A DNA stretch of 64,000 nucleotides. Origin: Phoronis australis (Eukaryota > Phoronida > Phoronidae). The stretch covers positions 660,259 to 724,258 of the forward strand of contig NMRA01000194.1 in the NCBI GenBank assembly GCA_002633005.1. Direction: 5' to 3'. Both the position numbers and the translations under genes were made by a program. The notes under the pieces are model-generated. The model was not told the DNA's origin. It did no database searches and was given only the letters and a program-made list of their open reading frames with translations. Positions 38,001 to 48,900 of the stretch are shown here, one piece after another; the stretch's first letter is position 1; the number at the start of each line of letters is the position of its first letter.

Positions 38001-41000
38001 ACTTTCAGTCTTAGCTTTGACTAATTTTAATCTTAATTTTGGCCTCAAGAAATTTCATAAAACGTGGCTAAGTATAAGTCAAGACAAAAAATTCATGAAA
38101 CTGGCCTCACAGGTCTGTTTCATGAAAGTGACGTGAAACTTCAGAAATCAGTTCTGACTTACACTCCCGCTTCAGACAGGTAATTACCAGTGCAGCCAGG
38201 TAATTACCAGTGCAGCCAGGTAATTACCAGTGCAGCCAGGTAATTACCAGTGCAGCCAGGTAATTACCAGTTCAGCCAGGTAATTACCAGTGCGTCACAT
38301 TATCTCAGAAACTAGCACTTATGCGAACATTCTCAGAGACTTTGTGCTCTTGCTCAAGTGAGATTTAATTAATTTTCTGAAATAGTTATGTGGAGTGTAC
38401 TACCAAATTTCTAGCATAATAAACTTTTCATGAAACATGCCAGGTCAAAATGACTAAAATGCAAAACAGGAATTTTTAAATTAATATCACGTTTGCAGCA
38501 GCTGATGAAGCCACAGAAGACAACTATGAACCACATCCTTAAAAACTGCAACGTGCACAGAATTGAGTCATTGCATTCCAATAGGTTTACTGTGAATTCC
38601 AGATTAAAAAGAGGCACTGAATGTGAAAGTAAGCAGAATTATAATTGCATAAAACTGAATGTGAGCATTTATAAACAAATGACAAGACACTTTATACAAG
38701 AGTTCAGCATACTTATATCGAGATCCCAGCATGTCCACAACATCCTGTTTTGATTCGCACATGTACAGCACTGTCCTGGTGGCAGAGCTGAAAACAAGCA
38801 TGACATTATATTGACATCACATTCCAGTGAAACATAATTTTTTCAGAAAACTTTAAATCAGTTTATCAGAGTAGATATAGAATTATAAAGACAAACATTC
38901 TGAATCAATGAGCTTTCCAGGGCACGCACCCACACACGCACGCACGCACACACACATGCACAAACATGTGCGCATGGGAACACTCACACAGACACGCTGG
39001 ACTTTCTTTCTACAGCAAATCAGCATTCAACAAATCTAGCTTATAACTGTATATTTCTCTTAACTGTAACACTTCATTCTCAATTCCCAAGCCACCTAAC
39101 TACTGTATAATCGTACCTTTGGTTACAGTAAACTTTGGTTGCGGAAAACATTCATGAGTACGGGAATGTCCGTCGTAACGTCTTTAGACTATAACCAGCA
39201 TCAAACAACTAAAACTGCATTTCATCAAGAAACAAATTTTCCCCTTTTTCCACACAACTGACATAAGTTTCAATTACTTTTACTTGACATTACCTCACCA
39301 ACTTCACTTTGATGACCTTACCTTCCAATATTGATGTCGTGGGAAGATGTGAGTTTGTATATGATTTCATCCAGTATATTATTGATGACTTTTTCATCAA
39401 GACTGGTGATCACGTCACTGTAAACATAACAACAGAGAAGAATTAGTTCTCACTCGCAGTCTATGCCAGTGTTTTATCACAACAGTAAAACTAGCACAAG
39501 TCAGACGCGCATTACCCAGATTTTTGCAAAACAAACTTTTATTGACAGACTGGCGTGAAAAATTAAACAGTCACTAGGGGGAGCAATGGCGATCAGATGC
39601 CTTTAAAAATAAGCAAGAACCGTTCTTTTCTTGATAAGAACATATTTGTGAAATTTGAAGACCAATTGGCTTATATTAAAGGTAGATGCAAAGAGAGACA
39701 AACTTGATGTCAATACAGGGCAGAGAAATGATCAAATCCATCTGATAATTGATGTCTGGCATGCCCTCCCTAATTGGACCTCAACAGCGGAATCTTGTGT
39801 TGATTGTCCACAGGGCTTCGACAGACAGAGATAGACACTAAAAAAGAACCCAAAGCAGCAAAATTGCCACAGAGCAGTGCAACAGAGACCAATACAGTCT
39901 GGGTACATGACATCCTCTCATTTATAGGAATACACCTGTCACATTTCATTAACTATAGATTTATCAAGGAACTTGACTAGACATTGAGGCAGACTCAAAG
40001 AAAACTATTAGAGAGCATCACAGTGGTCAGATGCTGTCAGAAAATCAAAGACAGCTATGCTCTCAACAACAACGGCACGTGCAAAATTTTATGATGATCA
40101 TTGAAGCTGCTTACCAGATAGAGAGGTGGACACTAAAAATGGACACTAAATTTTCAAGACTGCCAACACAGGGCACTGTCTGAAAAAGGGTGAGTGATGT
40201 GTTTGGGATAATACAATCACTTTTGTCAAATTTCATCCACATCTATAGGAACTTAGTAGACATAGAGAAGGGTGCAAATGCTGAAATTGACACTAGGGGG
40301 AATAGTAGTATTGCTTCCCCCTGAAAGTTGGTGCATGCTATTCTCTTTGTGATAAAAATACGTCTGCAAAATTTCACAAAGATTCCTCCAGGGTTTCAGA
40401 AATAGAGAGGCAGACACTGGATCCCCGCACAGATATGACGACAATATGCGTCCACATGTGGAAGCACAATGAACAAATAAATGGACAAAGAATATAAAAT
40501 ATAATGTTTAAGTTGGTGATTTCTGAAGAAACTGTATTCACATACGGATTTACTCTCATCAGATTCTGCATCAGGTTCAAGGTGGATAAGGCTGTCTCCA
40601 CATCATCCGTTAACAACAGCTGAAGCAGCCACTGAGATCGCAACACTGTAAACAGAAACATTCACATTTTACAGACAATGTGAGATGTCATATACACAAT
40701 GGATAGCGCCACCAGTAAAAAATACCAAGCAGGTGGCCTGGTGTCTTATACGATATGCCAGTAGATGAAGTCTCCTCGTGATCTATGAAGATCACTTCAT
40801 TTTAGTAGCATTTTGAAAAGACAGAGCAAATAGATGCAAGTAAACAAGTAGCGTATTTGAGTGTAAACAGATAACGCACATCCAGTATCAACTGTCAGCG
40901 AAGTAAGCAGGTGACTGCCCGCGTTACTTTGTCTTGAAATTAGAATAGACGATTTACATTACCACAAATCTATGTTCCAGGATATGCATCGGTGTATTCA

Positions 41001-44000
41001 TTTGTTATTTGTAAAAGGCCAAAGGTAATGTGTATCCCTGTGTTTACACATATTGAGAAGATGTGCGTGTGTGAGCAATGCTTCTGGTTAATGTCTAGCA
41101 ACTGGTGAACACCATTTTGTTAAAACACTAGCAGTACCCAAAATATATCAATGCAGAAATAAGTCCATTACCACTGACATTTCCAGTCACACAATGCAGA
41201 TGAAACTTCCTCGCTTGCACAGTTTACACAGAACTGAATTTGAAAATTAACATTTTGCGCATATTGACGACACAAATTTTCCTTTGGATAAAACATACTT
41301 ACCATTGACTGTCAAAAAAGTGTGCCCTCTGAACAATGTGTTCAAACTGTCCAGAACTGAACGGAAATTATCCAACAGCTCCTCTTTGATGTCAGAAGCA
41401 CTCTACAACAGGCAAAGTAATTCCAAAATTTCACTTTTACAAAAGAGAAAAGGGGTAATTATTTTGATAGACTGCAAATAAAATGTTTAGAGTTGTGAAA
41501 TGTGCGTATACTTAACAGTTGATGCCATTATTTCAGATGGAAAGGTCAGTGGTTAAAATATTTAAATTTTACCACTTTTCTTGCACAGTGTGCTCTCATT
41601 TTCGTAGCAACAACAACTCATAACATTCGAAGTATTCAGTTTATAACAAGTGTCTGTTTCATAAAAAGCGACTTAAGGTTTAAGACTGAAATTTGGTCCA
41701 CATAACAATTTCTTAATAAAAATAATAAAATCTCAATGAATCAAGCAACAGCCCAGTCTTTAAGAACATTACACAAAACTGCTAGTTACTGACAGATAAT
41801 TTCTACAAATTATTTCTTTCACTGTCAGTGATACACTCATAATTACTTGGCAAAAGTTTTTCAGAAACTGTGCAAGGGGAGCGTCAGACAAAATTTCTGT
41901 CATGAAACAGGCTCGAGATTTCAAATACAATGCTTCGAGTTACGCACATGGAATACAAAAAGCATGATGAGAAACAAACTTAATCGTAATTTAGACTTAG
42001 CCAGATTTTCATGTCCAGCAATTCAGTGAGTAATTAGTCAGGAGAAAATATACCATTGGTGTTTGTAAATATTTTGCCTGGATTTTCCTCGATAACATCA
42101 GAATGTTTTCAGTAGCATCAGGCAAACACAGGCCGTAGAACTCGTGAGATTCTTCAGGGTCAATACCAACACAACTTGTACTGGAAGTAAAGGAAACTGA
42201 TAGTGAATCATTATTCATAACATCTGAGCAATTGATTGTCTGTTTCAAAATAATCATTGTATTAAAAGTAATAAAAATTATTGTCTGTCTAAAAAGTGTA
42301 TAATCACCCTACAATGAATACTTTCTTTGAACAATCCGTATCGTGTAAGAAAATTTAACAGTTGAAGGTAAGGAAACAAAGGAATAAAATACCACGTTTC
42401 TTGTTCAGACACAAATCCACTTTTAGAGGACCTTTACACGTCGCGATCATCCAGTTCCTAACAGCAGCTGTTAATGGATCTTTTACAACTGAAGTTACAA
42501 ACCCAAATGATTGCATGAAGAAACAAAACAATTTTCTAATTTTCTAGCAATGTCACATGAATAATAATGGGATCTATATTCTGCAGAAAGTACAATACAT
42601 GGTCAGTCATACTATACCTTAACAAGCCACCAGTCCAGCAGTGGTCGATTTTGCTATGACTCCTAGTCAGTCATACTATACCTTAACAACGATGCCAGCC
42701 ATCCAGCAGTGGTCCATGTTGCTATGACTCTTAGTCAGTCATACTATACCTTAACAACGATGCCAGCCGTCCAGCAGTGGTCCACGTTGCTATGACTCTT
42801 AGTCAGTCATACTATACCTTAACAACGATGCCAGCCGTCCAGCAGTGGTCCACATTGCTATGGCTCTTAGTCACTCATACTATACCTTAACAATTATGCC
42901 TGCTGTCCAGCAGTGGTCCATGTTGGTACGAACCTTAGTCAGTCATACTATACCTTAACAACGATGCCAGCCGTCCAGCAGTGGTCCATGTTGCTATGAC
43001 TCTGTCAAAGTCTTGCTTCAACACCAGAATCAACACATGGATGAGGTCATACTTCCAAATCTCCAGTTTGATCTGCATCATCTTTTTGCTACCAGGGAGT
43101 ACCTCGCTCAAAATATCTGGACACAAAATTATACAGCGAATCAAAATAAGGACTCTAAAGCTTAGTAACCTACAGTGGTTAAAAATATTAAGAATCAGTT
43201 TGATGCATGCTATTTAGCAGAAGAAACTGGTTCTCAAAATCCATGACCACTGAATGTTAATATTTCCAAAAGGACAAGAGGATTAAAACTACACTAACAA
43301 GACATATGATTTTAAAGGGTTCAAAGCTTTCGTGACAACGCCAGGCAAATGAGTCTAACATGTGGTGTGGTATTTATCATTACAGTATTTACTTATAGTG
43401 AATAAACATTCTTTAATTAGCCTTAAGGACAATTCTTGCAACACAAAGAGTTGTCACGTTTCATGCGCACACCCAGCCTTTAATATGGGGGGGCTCGAAT
43501 TTCTGACTTCTACTACAATGGGAGGTGAGAGGGTGTCTCTCCCTTGAAATGGACCTTTTAACAACAAAAAAAGCAGGACTGTGTGTCTGTGCCTTTTTAG
43601 TGGACTTTTGTCTCATTTTTTCAGACTTTTTGTTTCTCTGAGATGGACCTTTTTGCCCAATTCGCCAAATTCGAGCCCCCCCCCCGAGCCCCCCTGGNNN
43701 NNNNNNNNNNNNNNNNNNNNNNNNNNNNNNNNNNNNNNNNNNNNNNNNNNNNNNNNNNNNNNNNNNNNNNNNNNNNNNNNNNNNNNNNNNNNNNNNNNNN
43801 NNNNNNNNNNNNNNNNNNNNNNNNNNNNNNNNNNNNNNNNNNNNNNNNNNNNNNNNNNNNNNNNNNNNNNNNNNNNCCAGCCATCCAGCAGTGGTCCATG
43901 TTGCTATGACGCTTAGTCAGTCATACTATACCTTAACAACGATACCAGCCATCCAGCAGTGGTCCATGTTGCTATGACTCTTAGTCAGTCATAGTATACC

Positions 44001-45562
44001 TTAACAACGATGCCAGCCATCCAGCAGTGGTCCATGTTGCTATGACTCGTAGTCAGTCATACTATACCTTAACAACGATACCAGCCATCCAGCAGTGGTC
44101 CATGTTGCTATGACTCTTAGTCAGTCATAGTATACCTTAACAACGATGCCAGCCGTCCAGCAGTGGTCCATGTTGCTATGACTCTGTCAAAGTCTTGTTT
44201 CAACACCAGAATCAACACATGGATGAGGTCATACTTCCAGATCTCCAGTTTGATCTGCATCATCTTCTTGCTACCAGGGAGTACTTCGCTCAAAATATCT
44301 GGACACAAAATTATACAGCGAATCAAAATAAGGGCTCTAAAGCTACCTACAGTGGTTAAAAATATTAAGAACTAGTTTGATGCATGCTATTTAGCAGAAG
44401 AAACTGGTTCTCAAAATCCAGGACCACTGAATGTTAATGTTTCCAAAAGGACAAGAGGATTAAAACTACTCTAACAAGACATATGATTTTAAAGGGTTCA
44501 AAGCTTTCGTGACAACGACAAGCAAATGAGTCTAACATGTGGAGTGGTATTTATCATTACAGTATTTACTTATAGTGAATAAACATTCTTTAATTAGCCT
44601 TAAGGACAATTCTTGCAACAGAGAGTTGTCACGTTTCATGCGCGCACCCAGCCTTTAATATGGGTGGTGGGCTCGAATTTCTGACTTCTACTACAGCAGG
44701 AGGTGAGAGGGTACTGTCTCTCCCTTGAAACGGACCTTTTACCAACAAAAAGGCAGGAGGACTGTGTATCTGTGCCTTTTTAGTGGACTTTTCTCTCATT
44801 TTTTCAGACTTTTTGTTTCTCTGAGATGGACCTTTTTGCCCAATTCGCCAAATTCGAGCCCCCCCCCCGAGCCCCCCTGGCCGGGGTGCACACATGCCTT
44901 CCTTAATTTGATTCTCTGAGCCCATTATCCGCATGCAGTTATCAGTTCTGTGACATCATCATCATAACCATCCAAGCAGCAAAAATAAAAAGCAAACGAA
45001 GCTCAATGTAACAATGTTGTAATGAAAAGCAAGAGTGGATATAAGACTTTAGAATAAAATAAGAACTTGGAAATGGCAAAAGTGGTGCCCTTGATAAATA
45101 TCAATATTTGGAGCAGTTGCAACATTTTTTCTGTTGTATAGTCCAAAAACAGATATGATTTACACATGACTAGCAAACAGTCCAGGGTTTATTTATCAAG
45201 TTCAGAGGAACCATCGTATTTCCCCCACAAAAATAGACAGGAATTGCAGGATTTTCACTGGCAACTCTTGAACAGGTTGGTATATTGGAACTAAGGTATG
45301 TCTCATTTACATTGCATTCCGGACATGAAAGACTAGTCTACACCCTATTTTTCAATAGCATGGCAATAGCTGGTGAAAACGTTAAAACACTAGTTCAATT
45401 ATTAAAATCAAACACACTTAAAACACATTGTTATAGAAATTGATTTGAACCTTGCAGCCCGAGAAGTAAATTAGGCACATTATGGTCTCTGGCTTCCGCC
45501 ACTTCTGCGGCAAGAGTAAGTATTCGACGGTCACGCTCTTCATCTTCTTTTGGCGAAGTCAT
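32086..45562 (-). CDS. IQCB1: IQ motif-containing B1 / nephrocystin-5
   Basis: Ciliary-base and centrosomal calmodulin-binding protein that works with CEP290 and the BBSome; loss in human causes Senior-Loken syndrome. Minus-strand exons: 45562-45451, 44298-44136 (or its duplicate 43116-42954), 42180-42054, 41402-41303, 40645-40546, 39417-39322, 38787-38713, 37036-36928, 35888-35779, 35463-35321, 34852-34704, 34300-34169, 32772-32616, 32273-32086. With one exon 2 copy, every junction is in phase and gives 586 aa (human 598). Residues 1-290 are the helical repeat-like region, with LLSKQ/LSRW-type helices. An IQ motif is at about 295-318 (AATTIQALFRSFRTRQ), and a second lies in exon 11 (ALKIQTLWRGHQERKQ). 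A charged coiled coil lies between them (RREREKEESELRHQ). The tail matches the family end (SLPVATKAK...HPWWKRLGDEF). Two donors are GTGGGG (after exons 8 and 9) and exon 1 uses GTTCAA, so some sites are weak. Confidence 0.93.
33771..34040. mobile_element. MITE family B, ~270 bp with ~80-bp inverted repeats
   Basis: The left arm (GAAGCACGAATTTTAAG.TGAGCGC...GACGTTTCGGTTCATTACTT...) is repeated inverted on the right (...AAGTAATAAACCGAAATGTC...GCGCTCACCTTAAAATTCATGCTTC). The central unpaired part contains ATTTGAGCTC and TGATTTCTAGTCTC. A related copy lies at 52.37-52.83 kb. It is non-coding, in the IQCB1 intron after exon 12. Confidence 0.8.
36225..36321. repeat. Long near-perfect hairpin
   Basis: Arms of about 43 nt (36226-36268 and 36278-36320), almost perfectly complementary around a 9-nt loop. 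The arms contain GGATTTAAAACTTGACATGT and its complement. Direct repeats of CATATATGTTCA flank it. It is either a foldback transposon remnant or a structured intronic RNA of IQCB1. Confidence 0.85.
38177..38295. repeat. 20-bp minisatellite, six copies
   Basis: CAGGTAATTACCAGTGCAGC repeats with an exact 20-bp period. Each unit contains the palindrome GGTAATTACC. It lies in an IQCB1 intron. Confidence 0.95.
38925..38998. repeat. (CA)n-rich simple repeat
   Basis: Imperfect CACACGCACGCACACACACA tract ending near ACACGCTGG, in an IQCB1 intron. Confidence 0.85.
39600..40450. repeat. Degenerate periodic repeat in IQCB1 intron
   Basis: Recurrent words of the type (C)AAATTTCATnnAnATCnAT, then AGGAACTT, then ATAGAGAGG..GACACTA appear about every 130-150 bp (near 39650, 39790, 39935, 40085, 40230 and 40370). 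Each unit resembles a diverged tandem repeat whose members also occur at 5.9, 26.5 and 61 kb. Confidence 0.55.
42600..43005. repeat. 68-bp minisatellite containing the IQCB1 exon 2 end and splice donor, array 1
   Basis: GTCAGTCATACTATACCTTA recurs at 42602, 42666, 42734, 42802, 42870 and 42938, with a 68-bp period after the first unit. On the minus strand each unit reads the last ~49 nt of exon 2, its TTAAG|GTATA donor, then 19 nt of intron. The unit nearest the exon (42938) holds the functional donor. The others sit downstream in the intron as donor-bearing copies. Confidence 0.93.
42954..43116 (-). CDS. IQCB1: IQCB1 exon 2, duplicate copy
   Basis: Second complete copy of exon 2 with intact acceptor (GTCCAG|AT) and donor (TTAAG|GTATAG). 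It encodes exactly the same residues as 44136-44298 (ILSEVLPGSKKMMQIKLEIW...). Four nucleotide differences are all silent. Its length, 163 nt, is not a multiple of three, so including both copies in one mRNA would shift the frame; they could only be mutually exclusive. It may instead be the other allele left unmerged in the assembly. Confidence 0.85.
43440..43697. mobile_element. MITE family A, copy cut by the gap
   Basis: Starts CATGCGCACACCCAGCCTTT..., followed by GGGGGGGCTCGAATTT. The interior contains TGGACTTTTGTCTCATTTTT and TTTTTGCCCAATTCGCCAAA. The right end is lost in the N gap after GAGCCCCCCTGG. It is nearly identical to the copy at 44.63-44.91 kb because both lie in the duplicated IQCB1 segment. 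Confidence 0.8.
43698..43876. other. Assembly gap (179 N)
   Basis: A run of N between the two copies of the IQCB1 exon 2 segment. Left flank is the MITE right end; right flank is the middle of the 68-bp array. Confidence 1.
43877..44185. repeat. 68-bp minisatellite containing the IQCB1 exon 2 end and splice donor, array 2
   Basis: The same unit as array 1, with GTCAGTCATA at 43916, 43984, 44052 and 44120, an exact 68-bp period. The array begins at the N gap, so its full length is unknown. Variants AC[TA]TATACC and AGTATACC alter the base after the donor GTATA in alternate units. Confidence 0.93.
44630..44910. mobile_element. MITE family A, complete copy
   Basis: The left end CATGCGCGCACCCAGCC...GGGCTCGAATTT and the right end AAATTCGAGCCCCC...GGCCGGGGTGCACACATG are imperfect terminal inverted repeats of about 45 bp. 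It is non-coding, roughly 270 bp. Together with the copies at 3.5 and 43.4 kb it defines the family. Confidence 0.8.
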
Positions 45563-45903
45563 CTTTACATTCCCATTCCAGGAATTCTTGTGAAAAATAA
45601 GCAAGACCAAATTGTTCGGACAACTTCGATTTTAGCGCTCCGCCGGATATCTAAAGTTTCATTTTCACACTAATTTCGAAGCACAAGCCACTGGAAATTG
45701 TTTTAAAGGATTTTTTTGCGTGTAAATTTGTAAAATTGGTAGGCTTAAACCTTTAACACAAAATATGCATTGATACATTTGTTCTTATTCAAAACACGAC
45801 CAACTTTATCAAAAGGATTTTTATGCGAAAATATTTTTGCCGTCAATACGCACTTTTCGATGAAGGTGAAGGTCGTCAGCACTGGCTGGCAACGATACGA
45901 ATC
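45563..45903. promoter_or_regulatory. Bidirectional promoter region, IQCB1 / RPE
   Basis: Only 341 bp separate the ATG of IQCB1 (minus strand) from the ATG of RPE (plus strand), so the two 5'UTRs and core promoters must share this stretch. No TATA box is placed convincingly. An in-frame upstream ATG at 45823 would add 27 residues to RPE, but orthologues start at the ATG at 45904. Confidence 0.65.
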
Positions 45904-48900
45904 ATGACTTGTGCGAAAATCGGGCCAAGCATTTTAAACTCAGATTTGTCTTGTTTAGCGTCAGAATGTCAACGCATGATGGACGCTGGTGCAGATTACC
46001 TTCATCTTGATGTCATGGATGGACACTTTGTACCGAATCTTACTTTTGGGCACCCTGTGGTGAAGTGTTTACGACCCAAACTTGCTAAAAATGTTTTCTT
46101 TGATATGCACATGATGGTTGCACAGCCTGAGCAGGTAAGCTCAGCATAAGAAACGAAATTGTGTCTATAGAACGGTTTGTATCAGTTGTGGGCAAGTGCA
46201 TAGGATATATTTTTCTCCACAGTTTCTGTTCATTTATTGTTTTTTTATACGTCAGTGACAGTGTACAGAAAAACGTGTTAAATGCTGGTACTGCTAGGAA
46301 TTGAATCCGTCATCCTCGGCAGCAAAGGCAGGCGCATAACCCATTTGGCCAAAGAGCAATTGCATGTTGACTAGTGTTTTAGAGAGAGTTTTATTTTATC
46401 TGGAGTATTGACTTCATAACGCCAGTGAACACTCGGTGTTCGTTCAAAGAGTGTGAGATACTTAACATCAGATCATAAATGAGTAGACTTACCCTTAATG
46501 AGTAGACTTACCCTTAATAGATGACCACATATCATCCACTTTTTTCTTTTGCTGACTGATTTTGTGTTGCTTTCCCATTAGGGAAACTGATGTATTGAAA
46601 CCGAAACCCCATCACAACCCTGGCTGTTTAAGTATGTGGTATGCTTTCTCACTAAGCGCAACTTACCAAAATAGGTCATAGGAAAATGTCATTACGCTGC
46701 ATGATGCTGAACTGGTGAGTTTGAATCACAGTGGAACTGATCGAAACATTATGTACAGCAATAGGAGGTGAGAGGGTGTCTATACATTTTTGTTACCCTC
46801 TGGTGGACCGTGGACATTTGTCGTTATCTGAAGAAGGATTTTGAAGCACTGTACAACGTGAGAGCTTTTAAAGTTATTTGATTTGTGATTAATGCCATGC
46901 ACTTTTGAGTCATTGTATGAGAAGCTCACGTTGTCTTAACTCTCGATTATGAAAAGCACAATTTTTTCACATTCTGCTTTTCTTTCAGTGGGTCGAAGGA
47001 ATGGCTGATGCTGGGGCAAACCAATACACATTCCACATGGAGGCAACAAATGATCCAGAGCAACTTATAAGGAAAATTCAGGAAGCAGGAATGAAGGTTT
47101 TTATCACAAATAATTGAGGTCTTTTAAAAACGATGCTGATGCTAAAAACATTTTTTTTTCTGAGAACATTTTGTGTTGAAAGGTGTCTGGGACAGGCTTT
47201 TGTAAAGGTGGTTTATACATGTGTAATGCTCTAATTCGTTAATAGCAAAAATGACTGATAATTACTGTTCTGATGGCAAAGTTATGATTACAGATTAGCC
47301 ACCTTTCAAACTTTCTTGTTATCTCCCCTTCATTCTAAGTCAAGAGAAATACCACTCTGACGATGAATTTGGCCTCTGTCCAGCCGTTATGATGATTCAT
47401 TTTGTCTGAATACTTATGGCGTGTGCTGTATACGTTGTATTTTGTTGAAGAAAAACATTTGTATTGAACGTGCTAGGTGAAACAGACTGTGTGTGTCATT
47501 TCCAGATGCATCATATGCTTTGTCACATATTGGTCACAATTCAATTGGAAAATAATATAGTTGGATCTGATTTGTGTTTTCCTATATCTGATATCAACTT
47601 CCAAATGTGAGACTTGATTTGTTTTCTATGCTTTATTGTCTTAAAATTTTAGGCAGGTCTTGGAATTAAGCCTAAAACTCCTGTAGACATAGTCCTTCCA
47701 TATGTAGAAATGGCAGACATGGTTCTCATCATGACAGTGGAACCTGGATTTGGAGGACAGAAATTTATGGAAGACATGATGCCAAAGGTTGGTTTGTATA
47801 ATGGCCTTGTCAGGGGCAGCAACTTGGGTACCCATGTTTCATCAAGGGAGTTTGAAAAAGAACCTTCAACAGTGTATTAGGGACTCCGAAATCTCACCCT
47901 TGTTCAAAGTGTACCCCTTCAAATCATGATCGTAATAAAGTGAACATTTCCAAAACAGCATCCTATTAATTAGTGAATCCTCCAAAATATGGGGCGGTCT
48001 TAATTTTGCTTCCGTAAGTAGATAAAATTAGCCTATTTTCCAAGAGGATATTACGTCTGTTATTCCAAGGTGATGCCATTTCTTGGGATTTCACAGCCCA
48101 TGGTAAGAGTTTCTGAATACCCCCAAAAGAGCGATTTGGAATTACATGTTTTGGCACCCTGAAATTCATAAAAATCCCTCCCTTTAAGGCAAAATTATAC
48201 CCCAAGCATGTAATGCGCGTAACATGCCAAGGCCTTAATACTGAGACTATCACTCATTCTGTAGCACACTAATAGGTACCCAAGTTTGTGGTTGCTGAAT
48301 CCCCTGGGTGTGGTTGAAGGAAAATTCCTGGTCAAAATGGCATTCGTGTGTTCTGTTAGGAAGGTGTAATTGTCATTAAGTATTGAACGAAAGGCAGCCT
48401 CGATCTTTCGCTAATTTCATCGTTAACTATTTCAATGCAAACCGTGACCAATTTCTGTCTTCACAAACGTGTTTTGGCACATTTGTTACTTGTGTAGCAA
48501 AGTTTATCCATGTGGTAATATTGAGGAAAGTATATTCAAGTCAAATATGTATTGAAATATTTTTTAATCTTGTGTCACTCAAGCGAACACTTCTGGTTGC
48601 AGTCTTATTGGAATATTATTAGATACAGTACTAATTCATGAAATTATAGATACCTCCACTGTGACTCACTTTCAGGTTCAGTATCTTCGACAGAGATTCA
48701 AGACTTTGGATATAGAAGTTGACGGTGGTGTAGGACCTTCAAATATACATGTGTGTGCCAAGGTGAGCTATAGATAAGTGGTTGTCTAGGACTTTAATCA
48801 CCTCAACTCTTAGACTAAATCAGATATCGAAAGAAACTGCTTTAGTTGCCAACCATTAAAAGTATGTATATTCTGAAAGGAGAAAGACCGAGGATTCTAA

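Noticed and set aside
38177-38295. CRISPR-like regular repeats
   Set aside because: Units are contiguous without spacers, in an animal gene intron; it is a minisatellite. The same applies to the 28-, 35-, 53- and 68-bp arrays.
43581-43916. Open frames across the second gap
   Set aside because: Mostly N; the real letters are MITE and minisatellite sequence.
45823-45903. Upstream in-frame ATG extending RPE by 27 residues
   Set aside because: Orthologues begin at the later ATG, and the extension ([15 protein letters not shown]...) has no family similarity; it is likely 5'UTR.
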